From positions 372,001 to 436,000 of the forward strand of contig NZ_JAHXGQ010000004.1 of assembly GCF_019375475.1 (NCBI RefSeq): DNA of 64,000 nt. The letters run 5' to 3'. Position 1 is the first letter of the stretch; every line of letters begins with the position of its first letter. Below, piece after piece: positions 1 to 7,505 of the stretch. The DNA is from Saccharothrix obliqua. Its GTDB lineage: Bacteria; Actinomycetota; Actinomycetes; Mycobacteriales; Pseudonocardiaceae. Made by a program: the position numbers and the translations under genes. The notes below the pieces were generated by a model that saw only the letters and a program-made list of their open reading frames with translations, did not search any database and was not told where the DNA came from.

Positions 1-495
1 GAGCAACGCACCCCGGTCGTCGAGCAACGCGACCGGCGCGTCCAGCAGGTCACGCAGCACCGCCACGACCTCCTCGGGTGGCCGCAGCCGCTCGCCCAGC
101 GCGGCCTGCGCCGCCAGCACCAGCCGCGCCCGGTCCAGGTCCGGCGCGGCCAACGCCAGCCGGGCCGCGACCACCAGGTCCAGCGGCTCGGCGGCGGTGA
201 CCAGCACCGGCACCGCCAGCCGGTCGCCGAGCAACCGCGTGGCCGGCGGCAGCCCGCCGGGCAGCAGCACACCCGCGCCGCCGGCGTCGGCGACCCGGCG
301 CAACAACGCGTCGACCCGCCAGTCCGCGGCGGGCGGCGGGTGCACCGGCACCACCAGCTCGCCGGCCGCCACCTCGGGGCGCAGGTCGAACACCGCGCGC
401 ACCGCCGTGACCCGGCGGTCCAAGCCGTCCGCGCCCGCCGGCACCACCACGTCGGACCACTCGGGCAGGGCCAGCAGCCCCCGCACGGCGATCAC
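1..495 (-). CDS. PucR-family transcriptional regulator, N-terminal part (truncated by window edge)
   Basis: Only the first 165 codons are inside the window; the C-terminal half runs off the left edge. The start GTG (495-493) overlaps the TGA of the upstream DUF917 gene in a GTGA junction, so it is the distal gene of the minus-strand operon. The N-terminus (GLLALPEWSDVVV, then a DRRVTAVRAVFDLRPEVAAG stretch, then VADAGGAGVLLP) resembles the PucR N-terminal domain, which senses small ligands. In full-length members a C-terminal helix-turn-helix follows, which cannot be seen here. PucR proteins usually regulate purine, hydantoin or amine catabolism, and this fits the neighbouring hydantoinase and DUF917 genes. 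The family call rests on the N-terminal domain only. Confidence 0.75.
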   Translation of the reverse strand, partial: MIAVRGLLALPEWSDVVVPAGADGLDRRVTAVRAVFDLRPEVAAGELVVPVHPPPAADWRVDALLRRVADAGGAGVLLPGGLPPATRLLGDRLAVPVLVTAAEPLDLVVAARLALAAPDLDRARLVLAAQAALGERLRPPEEVVAVLRDLLDAPVALLDDRGALL

Positions 496-1523
496 GCGGG
501 CACCGGGTCGCAGTCGATGCCGAACGCACGCGGCGCCACCACCGGCAGGTGCGCCGGGTCGGCCCAGAACGCCGGGGCGGGCAGCCGGGCCACTACCAAC
601 TCGATCCCCGGCCGCACGTGGTAGCAGGAGATCGGCGCGCGGGTGCGGCGCTCCAGCACCACGAGCACGTCCGGCGTGGCGGCGACCGGCGCGCCGTCAC
701 GCAGCGCCAGCAGGTACTCGTTCTCCATCTCCAGGCGCAGCACCGCGCCCGTGGCGTGGTCCAGCACCGCGACGCTGCCCCGGCCGAAACCCGTGCCGCG
801 TCGGCGGGACACGTCCACCACGCGGCCGGTGGCCAGGACGTCGCCCGGCACGCCCGTCACCGCACGCCTGCCCAGTTCCAGCGCGCCGGACGTGCTGCCG
901 ACCACCGCGCACCCCGGCAGGTCGGCCACGCGGACCGGGCTCAACGCGAGCACCGCCCACCCGCCGACCACGGTGAGGAACCCGCGCACCGCCCGTTCGA
1001 CGTCCGCGGGCGTGCCGGTGGCCAGGACCAGCACCTGGCCGCCGGGCGCGGCGAGCGCCGCCGGCGCGACACCCCGGCCGGCCGCCGCGGTGGACAGCTG
1101 GTCCAGCCGCGGCAGGCCCCGTCCGGCCAGGTCGGCGTCCACGTACGGCAGGTCGAGGTCGTCGGCGGCGACCACCGGCAGCAGCCCGTTCAACCCGCCG
1201 ACCTCGATGCTCATCACCGCGTCCGGCCGGTCGCCGGTCCACCGGGCGATCGCGTCCACGGCCGTGCGGAACTCGTGGCCGCCCATGGGTTTCTCGGCCA
1301 GCACGGCGGTCGCGCCGACCAGGCCGACGGGCACCACCAGGGCGTCCGGCGGGAGGTCGCCGGGCGGGATCGCGGTCGGCCGCCGCCCGGCGTCGATCCG
1401 CCCGCGCAGCACCGCGCCCGCCCACGCGGTGTCGCCGCCGCCACCGGAGCCGAGCAACGTCACGCCAAGCTCCAGGGCGGCCACGTCGTCGCGGTCGATG
1501 CGCATGTGGACAGTGTCGCCCAT
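492..1523 (-). CDS. DUF917 / S-methyl-thiohydantoin desulfurase family protein (second copy)
   Basis: A 343-residue protein of the DUF917 family, whose Pfam domains are now named S-Me-THD after a thiohydantoin desulfurase. The family signatures are the N-terminal glycine-rich LLGSGGGGD, the central IEVGGLNGLLPVVAADDLDLP segment and a C-terminal PRAFGIDCDPVP. It is paralogous to the next upstream gene (1670-2740) but clearly diverged, so the two may form a heteromer or act on different substrates. DUF917 pairs commonly sit beside hydantoinase/oxoprolinase subunits, as here. The reaction is not known from sequence. ATG 1523 is used; ATG 1505 is an alternative start. Confidence 0.8.
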   Translation of the reverse strand: MGDTVHMRIDRDDVAALELGVTLLGSGGGGDTAWAGAVLRGRIDAGRRPTAIPPGDLPPDALVVPVGLVGATAVLAEKPMGGHEFRTAVDAIARWTGDRPDAVMSIEVGGLNGLLPVVAADDLDLPYVDADLAGRGLPRLDQLSTAAAGRGVAPAALAAPGGQVLVLATGTPADVERAVRGFLTVVGGWAVLALSPVRVADLPGCAVVGSTSGALELGRRAVTGVPGDVLATGRVVDVSRRRGTGFGRGSVAVLDHATGAVLRLEMENEYLLALRDGAPVAATPDVLVVLERRTRAPISCYHVRPGIELVVARLPAPAFWADPAHLPVVAPRAFGIDCDPVPA

Positions 1524-1669
1524 CCCGCTCGGCGCAGCGCGCGACCGCCGTCCGGGCCGGCGCCCTCACCGGTCGCCGGTGTCCACCACGGCGTGCCGGG
1601 CCGAGCGGGCACGCCGCCTTCGCGAACACCGCTCCGGTGACCTGCCGATCACCACGGCGGTCCGCTCGC

Positions 1670-2740
1670 TCACGCCGACACGCGCACCGGGTCGTGGTCG
1701 TACCCGAAGTACCGGGGACCGGCCAGCGCCAAGCCCTCCGGGGTGTGCCAGCGCGGGTCGGCGGGCGCGGCGATCACCGCGACCCGCTGCCCGAACCGCA
1801 GCCGCTCGGTGGTCACCGCCTCCCCCGACTCCCGGTCCAGCACGCAGATCAGGTCCGGCACCGAGACCTGGACCACGCCGTCGCGCTCCGCGACGAGGTG
1901 CTCGTTCTGGAAGCGCAGCACCATTTCCGCACCCGCGTCACCGTCCATACCGGACAGTCGCGCGTCACCGCGCGCGAAGCCCGACGCGGTGCGCCGCCGG
2001 ACGTCCACCACCTTGCCGGTGAACAGCCGCCGCCCACCCAGCCGCCGCACCAGGGCGTCCACCGGGTCGGTGTGGTCGTCGCGTGCCGAGGCGGCCAGCG
2101 CGCCCAGCTCCGCGCACAACGACAGCGTGCCGGGCACCAACGCCTCCCGCGCCTGACCGCCGGTCATCGCGAACGACGCGATCATCGCCGAGCACCCCAT
2201 GTCGATGGTGGCACTGCGCGCGAGCCGTTCCGCCCAGTGGTTGTCGACGGTGTCCAGCACACCCTTGTTGCCCTTGTCGTCGGCGATCGCCATCGGCGTG
2301 GCGCGCACCCCGTACAGGGTGGGCAGCACCATCTGGATCTCCGGGAACGCCCGGCCCATGCCGTCGGCGTCCAGCAGCGGCAGGCCGAGTTGCGCGGCGG
2401 CGGCGACCGGGATCAGCGAGTTGACGCCGCCCGCCTCGGCACACGCGATGTGCGTCAGCTCCCGGCCCAGGTAACGCGCGAGCGTGCGGGCCGCGGTCGC
2501 GATCTCGTCCACGGACGGCAGCTTCTCCACCATCACCGTCGGCGCGCCCATCATCGCCACCGTCAGCACCAGGGCGTCGTCCGGCACCTCGGCCGGCGCC
2601 ACCAGCGGCACCGGGCCGTGCGCGCGGACCGCCGCCGCCGCGAGCAGCCGCCCGATGTACGGGTCGCCGCCGCCGCCCGTGCCGAGCACCGCCGCGCCGC
2701 GTGCCACGTCCGCCAGGTCGGATTCCGTGATCTCCCGCAT
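1670..2740 (-). CDS. DUF917 / S-methyl-thiohydantoin desulfurase family protein (first copy)
   Basis: A 356-residue DUF917 protein with the characteristic AVLGTGGGGDPY near the N-terminus, CAEAGGVNSLIPVAAAAQ at about residue 105 and a C-terminal GPRYFGYDHDPV. The start ATG lies three bases after the stop of the hydantoinase gene and is preceded by a GGGGAG ribosome-binding site, so the two are translationally linked. The protein is soluble, with no signal peptide. Known family chemistry includes thiohydantoin desulfuration. With an adjacent hydantoinase/oxoprolinase subunit, a ring-opening or hydantoin-processing role is likely, but the substrate is inferred. Confidence 0.82.
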   Translation of the reverse strand: MREITESDLADVARGAAVLGTGGGGDPYIGRLLAAAAVRAHGPVPLVAPAEVPDDALVLTVAMMGAPTVMVEKLPSVDEIATAARTLARYLGRELTHIACAEAGGVNSLIPVAAAAQLGLPLLDADGMGRAFPEIQMVLPTLYGVRATPMAIADDKGNKGVLDTVDNHWAERLARSATIDMGCSAMIASFAMTGGQAREALVPGTLSLCAELGALAASARDDHTDPVDALVRRLGGRRLFTGKVVDVRRRTASGFARGDARLSGMDGDAGAEMVLRFQNEHLVAERDGVVQVSVPDLICVLDRESGEAVTTERLRFGQRVAVIAAPADPRWHTPEGLALAGPRYFGYDHDPVRVSA

Positions 2741-2743
2741 CCC

Positions 2744-4294
2744 TCAGCTCCCCACCTGGAGGTCGCCGACCGCCTTCACCCTGATCCGGGTCGCGTTGCC
2801 CGGCAGGTAGGGGATCGGGACCTCGTCGAAGTCGACCACGGCCACCGTGGACGGGCGCGCGCCCGCCGCCACCGCCCGGTCGACGGCCTCCTGCTTCGCC
2901 TCGTCCACCACGGCGTCGCGGCGGCCCGGCTCGACCGCGTACACCCGGTCGACCTCGCCGCCGACCTGCGCGATGGCCGCGCCGATCGCGTTGGCCACCG
3001 CGTGGTTCTCCGGCCGCCGCACCGGGCCGACGCCCGCCAGCTCGTCGGGCAGCAGCACCGAGCCACCGCCGACCGCGACCACCGGCAGCGGTTCGGCGGA
3101 GGTCCGCATCCGCTCCACCGCCTCCGCCGTCTCGGCGGCGATCCGGTCCAGCGCCGCCCGCACCAGGTCCCGGTCCAGGTGCGCGACCAGGCTCCGGTCG
3201 CCGATGTCGGCACGCCCGGCGGCGACCGCGATGTCCGTCGCGGTCAGCGTGTCGCCGCCGAACACCAGGGCCTTCGACGTCAGCCGGTAACCCACCGACT
3301 CGGGGCCGACGGCCACGTCCGCGGGTCCGCCGCGCACCAGGCTGCCGCCGCCTACGCCCACCGAGAGCACATCCGGCATCCGGAAGTTGGTGCGGATGCC
3401 CGCCACGCTCACCTCGGTCGTCGCCTCGCGCGGGAAACCCCGGTCGAGCACGCCCACGTCGCTGGTGGTGCCGCCGACGTCGACCACCGCGCAGGTGTCC
3501 AGGCCGGACAGCACGGCCGCGCCGCGCATCGAGTTCGTCGGGCCGGACGCGAACGTCGCCACCGGGTAGCGGCGGGCGAAGTCCACGTCCATCAGGGTTC
3601 CGTCGTTCTGGCTGAGGTAGAGGGGCGCGCTGATGCCCGCGCCCGCCACGGACGCCGCGAGGCCGTCCACGATGCCCGCCGCCAGCTCGCGCAGGGCGGC
3701 GTTGACGATGGTCGCGTTCTCCCGCTCCAGCAGGCCGATCCGGCCGATCTCGTGGGACAGCGAGATCGCCGCGCCCGGCAGCTCGGCGGCGATGATCTCG
3801 GCGGCGCGGGTCTCGAACTCGGCGTTCACCGGGGAGAACACGGAGGTGATCGCCACGCTGCGGATGCCGGCGCGGCCCATGTCCTCGGCGGCCCTGCGCA
3901 GCTCCGCCTCGTCCAGTTCCGCGATGTGCCTGCCGTCGAACTCGTGACCGCCGTGCACCAGGTAACCGCGGCCGGAGACCGCGTCCACCAGGCGTCGCGG
4001 CCAGTCCACCATCGGCGGCAGCGACGAGCCGGCGGGCAGGCTGAGCCGGACCGCCGCGGTCGGCGCGAGCCGGCGTGCCTCCACCAGCGCGTTGATGAAG
4101 TGCGTGGTGCCGATCATCACCGCCCGCACCGCCGCCGGGTCGAACGCGTGCTGCCGGTGCAACCCCTCGACCGCCGCGACGATGCCGGACGTGACGTCGG
4201 GTGTCGTGCCGGTCTTGATCGCGGCGAGCACGTCGGTGCCGTCGAGCAGGACGGCGTCGGTGTTCGTGCCGCCGACGTCGATGCCGATGCGCAC
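2744..4294 (-). CDS. Hydantoinase/oxoprolinase family protein
   Basis: A 516-residue member of the HyuA/hydantoinase A family, which hydrolyses cyclic amides (hydantoins, 5-oxoproline) with ATP. The N-terminal actin-like phosphate-binding loop IGIDVGGTNTDAVLLDG and the central VVDVGGTTSDVGVLDRG are both present, followed by the VSVGVGGGSLV segment typical of the hydantoinase A domain. GTG 4294 is chosen because CTGGAGG sits seven bases upstream; an ATG ten codons earlier has no such site. No HyuB partner is visible in the window; the single-subunit length matches family members that travel with DUF917 proteins. It is the first gene of the operon, with 245 bases separating it from the ROK gene. 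Confidence 0.9.
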   Translation of the reverse strand: MRIGIDVGGTNTDAVLLDGTDVLAAIKTGTTPDVTSGIVAAVEGLHRQHAFDPAAVRAVMIGTTHFINALVEARRLAPTAAVRLSLPAGSSLPPMVDWPRRLVDAVSGRGYLVHGGHEFDGRHIAELDEAELRRAAEDMGRAGIRSVAITSVFSPVNAEFETRAAEIIAAELPGAAISLSHEIGRIGLLERENATIVNAALRELAAGIVDGLAASVAGAGISAPLYLSQNDGTLMDVDFARRYPVATFASGPTNSMRGAAVLSGLDTCAVVDVGGTTSDVGVLDRGFPREATTEVSVAGIRTNFRMPDVLSVGVGGGSLVRGGPADVAVGPESVGYRLTSKALVFGGDTLTATDIAVAAGRADIGDRSLVAHLDRDLVRAALDRIAAETAEAVERMRTSAEPLPVVAVGGGSVLLPDELAGVGPVRRPENHAVANAIGAAIAQVGGEVDRVYAVEPGRRDAVVDEAKQEAVDRAVAAGARPSTVAVVDFDEVPIPYLPGNATRIRVKAVGDLQVGS

Positions 4295-4539
4295 GGCTGG
4301 ACCTCCAGGTTCTGTTGCGTTCACGACGGCCGGCGCCGGGGGCGGCGACCTGCCCGAACCGCCGCACGGCGATCGACCACCACCCTGGTCAGGGCGTGGT
4401 CGTCGGCGCCGGCGGACGAGGCCGTGCCAACCTCCTCGGTCTGCGGGAGGAGCGGATGGCGGTACCGTAGGTGCACTTCGGGCCCGCGTCAGTGTGCTGA
4501 TCGCACTGCCCGGGGTTGGTGGTTGTGCAGGGTGCTGCG

Positions 4540-5736
4540 TCAGCCCTCCTCGAACAGCTCCTCCTGAGCCGCGTCGCAGGCGGCGAGCAACGCGCCTCGC
4601 AGCACGGCGGAACCACCGAGCGCGCTGTACCGCACGGCGGTCGGCGCGGGCGAACGCGCGGCCAGCCGATCGGCGACCCGACCGGCCAGCGCGTCACCGC
4701 CCGCGTGCCCGATCTCGCCGCCGAGCACGAGACAACCGGGGTCCAGGACCGCGACGACCGAAGCGGCGGCCACCACGACCCGGTCGGCGAGGTCGTCCAG
4801 GAAGGCGTGCTGCCCGTTGGCCACGGCCGCCCGCACCACCGCCGCGGCCGGCGGTTCGTGGTCGACCGGCTCGACGACGATGCCGTGCGCCGCACCCAGC
4901 TCGACCACGGCCGGTGAGCCAGCCAGAGCGTGGAAGCCCTTCGGCTGTTCCGGGTCGGGCGCTGCCCGGTCCGGGGCCGCCGCCCGTACCCGATCGGCGA
5001 GGCCCTGGTCGGGTACGGGCAGGTAGCCGAGTTCACCCGCGCCGCCGGACGCGCCCCGGTGCAGCGCCCCGCCCAGCACCAGGGCGGCTCCGGTGCCGTG
5101 GCCGAGCCAGAGCAGTGCGAACGCCTCGCGGTCGCGGGCGGTGCCCAGGCGGTGTTCGGCGACGGCGGCGGTGTTGGTCTCGTTCTCCACCACCAGCCTG
5201 CCGTGGAGGCGGGTGCGGAGTTCGGTGAGGACCCGACCGTGCCACTGGGGGCCGGGGGTGCCGCGCAGTTCGCCCGTGCCCGGTTGGACCAGGCCCGGGA
5301 CCCCGATGCCGATGGAGTGCAGTGTCTGCGCGCCCGCCTCGGAGGTGGCATCGGTGAGGAGGTCGAGGGTGCGTGCCACGGCGCGGGTGGTGGGGATGCC
5401 CGGCGCGATCGGCGTGGAGGCTTCGGCCAGCACGTCACCGAGCAGGTCGGCCACGACCACGGCGACGCTGTGCGTGCGGACGTCCAGCGCGGCCACGTGG
5501 GCGCGGGTGCGGACGATGCCGTAGAGCTGGGCGTTGGGCCCGCGCCTGCGCACGTCGTCCTGCCCGACGACCTCGATCAAGCCGGCCTCGCCGAGCCCCT
5601 TGAGCAGGTCGGCGACGGTTTGTCGGGACAACCCCGTGAGCCGCGCGACCTGGCCCGCGGTCAGCGGACCGTCACGGAGCAGGAGCAGCGTCTCCCGGTT
5701 GTTGATGGCGCGCGCGGCGCTCGGCGATGCGGGCAT
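4540..5736 (-). CDS. ROK-family transcriptional regulator
   Basis: A protein of about 398 residues with an N-terminal winged helix-turn-helix (GPLTAGQVARLTGLSRQTVADLL) and a C-terminal ROK (sugar kinase-like) domain containing VENETNTAAVAEHRLG and GHGTGAALVLGG. The canonical zinc-binding ROK cysteine motif (CxCGxxGC) is not visible, suggesting loss of the metal site. ATG 5736 is used; ATG 5769 is in frame and only two bases from a perfect palindrome (5771-5799), so the true start needs N-terminal data. It is divergent from an MFS transporter, and the palindrome plus its second copy at 5912-5936 are probable operators. The likely job is sugar- or ligand-responsive control of itself and the transporter (inference). 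Confidence 0.9.
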   Translation of the reverse strand: MPASPSAARAINNRETLLLLRDGPLTAGQVARLTGLSRQTVADLLKGLGEAGLIEVVGQDDVRRRGPNAQLYGIVRTRAHVAALDVRTHSVAVVVADLLGDVLAEASTPIAPGIPTTRAVARTLDLLTDATSEAGAQTLHSIGIGVPGLVQPGTGELRGTPGPQWHGRVLTELRTRLHGRLVVENETNTAAVAEHRLGTARDREAFALLWLGHGTGAALVLGGALHRGASGGAGELGYLPVPDQGLADRVRAAAPDRAAPDPEQPKGFHALAGSPAVVELGAAHGIVVEPVDHEPPAAAVVRAAVANGQHAFLDDLADRVVVAAASVVAVLDPGCLVLGGEIGHAGGDALAGRVADRLAARSPAPTAVRYSALGGSAVLRGALLAACDAAQEELFEEG

Positions 5737-5770
5737 GGCGCGATCATCCCAGACCGCCCTGGCGGCCATC

Positions 5771-5799
5771 TATCTTTCAGGGAGCCTGCCTGAAAGATA
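5771..5799. promoter_or_regulatory. Perfect palindromic operator beside the ROK regulator
   Basis: An 11-base arm TATCTTTCAGG is followed by a 7-base spacer GAGCCTG and the exact inverse arm CCTGAAAGATA. It lies directly upstream of the possible ATG 5769 and would overlap a TATCTT -10 box on the minus strand. Position and symmetry indicate autoregulation by the ROK protein; binding is inferred. Confidence 0.75.
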
Positions 5800-5911
5800 A
5801 CCCACCTGGGTGCCCCGTAACCGCCACCACCCGGACCGCATCGCTCCTACCTGCGGAAACGTCCGCAACCCACCTCGCTCGGCTCGCCCCCGATGCATCC
5901 TCCAGGCATCC

Positions 5912-5936
5912 TCTATCTTTCAGGGAGCCTGCCTGA
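5912..5936. promoter_or_regulatory. Second copy of the ROK-type operator (one arm degenerate)
   Basis: Twenty-five consecutive bases are identical to 5769-5793, including the full left arm and the spacer, 143 bases away in direct orientation. The right arm then departs from the palindrome (CCTGATAATT instead of CCTGAAAGATA). Two sites about 14 helical turns apart could support looping or cooperative repression of both divergent genes. Confidence 0.65.
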
Positions 5937-6302
5937 TAATTTCAGCGACCGGACCACTGCGATCACTGGAAGGCCAGCGGGAGTCCCCCGCCGACCGCGA
6001 ACACGGCAACCAACACACCGAGCGGAGCCGATCACCCAGCCTTCGAGCCGTCCCGGCCGACCGCGGTCGGGAACGCCGGCGGCCGCAACGGGGCAGCCAC
6101 CGACATCCACAGCGCACGGCCACCGGTGGGTGTGACTACCGCGGCCACAACGACGTGGTCATCGGCGAATGCGGTCACCGGCCAAGGGTCGACGCCGGTG
6201 GCTTCTCGGGTGGTTGTGCGGTCGCGATAGGTCGTAGTCAGGCGTAACAGCGCAACAGGCGCACCAGGACAGACGAGGCTGGGCGGGTGGAGAGGGGAAG
6301 CG
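5937..6302. other. Intergenic leader upstream of the MFS gene
   Basis: About 370 bases between the second operator copy and the MFS start hold no convincing gene; open frames here lack ribosome-binding sites and actinomycete codon bias. AGAGGGGAAG just before 6303 is the ribosome-binding site of the transporter. The stretch between the two operator copies (5800-5911) also shows nothing recognisable. Confidence 0.5.
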
Positions 6303-7460
6303 GTGGGTCGCGAGGGTGTTGAGGTCGCCCCGGCTGTTCGGCGGTCCAGGGTCGCGGTGGCCGCGGTTTTCGGGGTGCACGGCGCGGTTCTCGGGTCGTT
6401 CGCCACTCGGGTTCCGTGGGTCCAGGAGCACACCGGCGTGGGGGCGGGGCAGTTGGGGCTCGCCCTCGCCTTCCCGGCGATCGGGTCCGCGTTGGCGATG
6501 CCGTTCGCGGCACGCCTGAGCCACCGGTTCGGCAGCCGGGCGGCGCTTCGCGGGTTGCTCGCGCTGTGGACGCTGTCCCTGGTGCTGCCCTCGCTGGCGC
6601 CCAACCTGCCCACGCTCTGCTTGGCCCTGCTCGCCTTCGGCGCGGCGGCGGGGACTTCCGATGTCGTGATGAACGCCATCGGCGTCGAGGTGGAACGCGG
6701 GCTCGGCAGGTCGATCATGTCGGGCCTGCACGGGATGTGGAGCGTCGGCGCGCTGGTGGGCTCCACCGCGGGCACGTTCGCGGCGCACTTCGACGTCAGC
6801 GCGCGCGTGCACCACATCGCGGCGGCACTCGTGCTCACCGCCGCCGGGCTGGTGGCCGTCCACCAGGTCCTCGACCTGCGCCCCGCGCACGACGAGGAAC
6901 CACCGCCGCACTTCGCGTTCCCGCCCAGGTCGGCCCTGCTGATCGGTGCGGTCGGGTTCTGCGCGGTGTTCGCGGAGGGCGCGAGCCTGGACTGGTCGGC
7001 GGTCTACCTGCGGGACGTGCTGGACACCTCCGCCGGCCTCGCGGCGGCCTCCACCACCGGGTTCACGTTGACCATGGTGGTCGCCCGGTTCGCAGGCGAC
7101 GCGGTGGTGAACCGGTTCGGCCCGGTACGCGCGGTCCGAACCGGCGGCGTCGTCGCGGCGCTCGGCGGGCTCCTCGTGGTGCTCGCCCCGCACCCGGCGG
7201 TCGCCATCGCCGGCTTCGGGCTCCTGGGGCTGGGCATCGCGGTCGTGGTGCCGCTCGCCTTCGCCGCCGCCGGGCACCGCGGGCCGAACACCAGCCGGTC
7301 CATCGCGGGCGTCGCGACCATCACCTACACGTCGGGGCTCGTCGCGCCGTCGCTGATCGGCGGCATCGCGCAACTGACCAGCCTGACCACGTCGTTCCTC
7401 GTGGTCACCGCCCTCGCGTTCGGGCTGGTGCTGTTCGCGAGCGTGCTGCGGGCCGACTGA
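6303..7460 (+). CDS. MFS transporter (YbjJ-like)
   Basis: A 385-residue integral membrane protein with about 12 hydrophobic segments and a short central loop (HQVLDLRPAHDEEPPPHF) dividing two six-helix halves. The cytoplasmic loop between helices 2 and 3 carries ARLSHRFGSRAALR, in the place of the MFS A-motif. GTG 6303 is preceded by GAGGGGAAG. MFS proteins of this subgroup are often encoded beside ROK regulators, as here. The substrate cannot be read from the sequence; a sugar-like compound is plausible from the ROK partner. Confidence 0.88.
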   Translation: MGREGVEVAPAVRRSRVAVAAVFGVHGAVLGSFATRVPWVQEHTGVGAGQLGLALAFPAIGSALAMPFAARLSHRFGSRAALRGLLALWTLSLVLPSLAPNLPTLCLALLAFGAAAGTSDVVMNAIGVEVERGLGRSIMSGLHGMWSVGALVGSTAGTFAAHFDVSARVHHIAAALVLTAAGLVAVHQVLDLRPAHDEEPPPHFAFPPRSALLIGAVGFCAVFAEGASLDWSAVYLRDVLDTSAGLAAASTTGFTLTMVVARFAGDAVVNRFGPVRAVRTGGVVAALGGLLVVLAPHPAVAIAGFGLLGLGIAVVVPLAFAAAGHRGPNTSRSIAGVATITYTSGLVAPSLIGGIAQLTSLTTSFLVVTALAFGLVLFASVLRAD

Positions 7461-7461
7461 A

Positions 7462-7504
7462 CGGGGTGCGCCGACCGGGTGCGGCACCCGGTCGGCGCAC
7501 CCCG
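7462..7504. terminator. Bidirectional terminator, 21-bp perfect inverted repeat
   Basis: Arms 7462-7482 and 7484-7504 are perfect inverse complements of 21 bases around a single central base. The element exactly fills the gap between the MFS stop (7460) and the asparagine synthetase stop (7506), so it serves both converging genes. There is no U-tract on either side, as is usual for actinomycete terminators. Confidence 0.9.
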
Positions 7505-7505
7505 C

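Noticed and set aside
1637-4567. 976-codon open frame opposite the hydantoinase and DUF917 genes
   Set aside because: His/Arg/Gly-rich antisense shadow typical of high-GC DNA; the opposite strand holds genes with clear family motifs.
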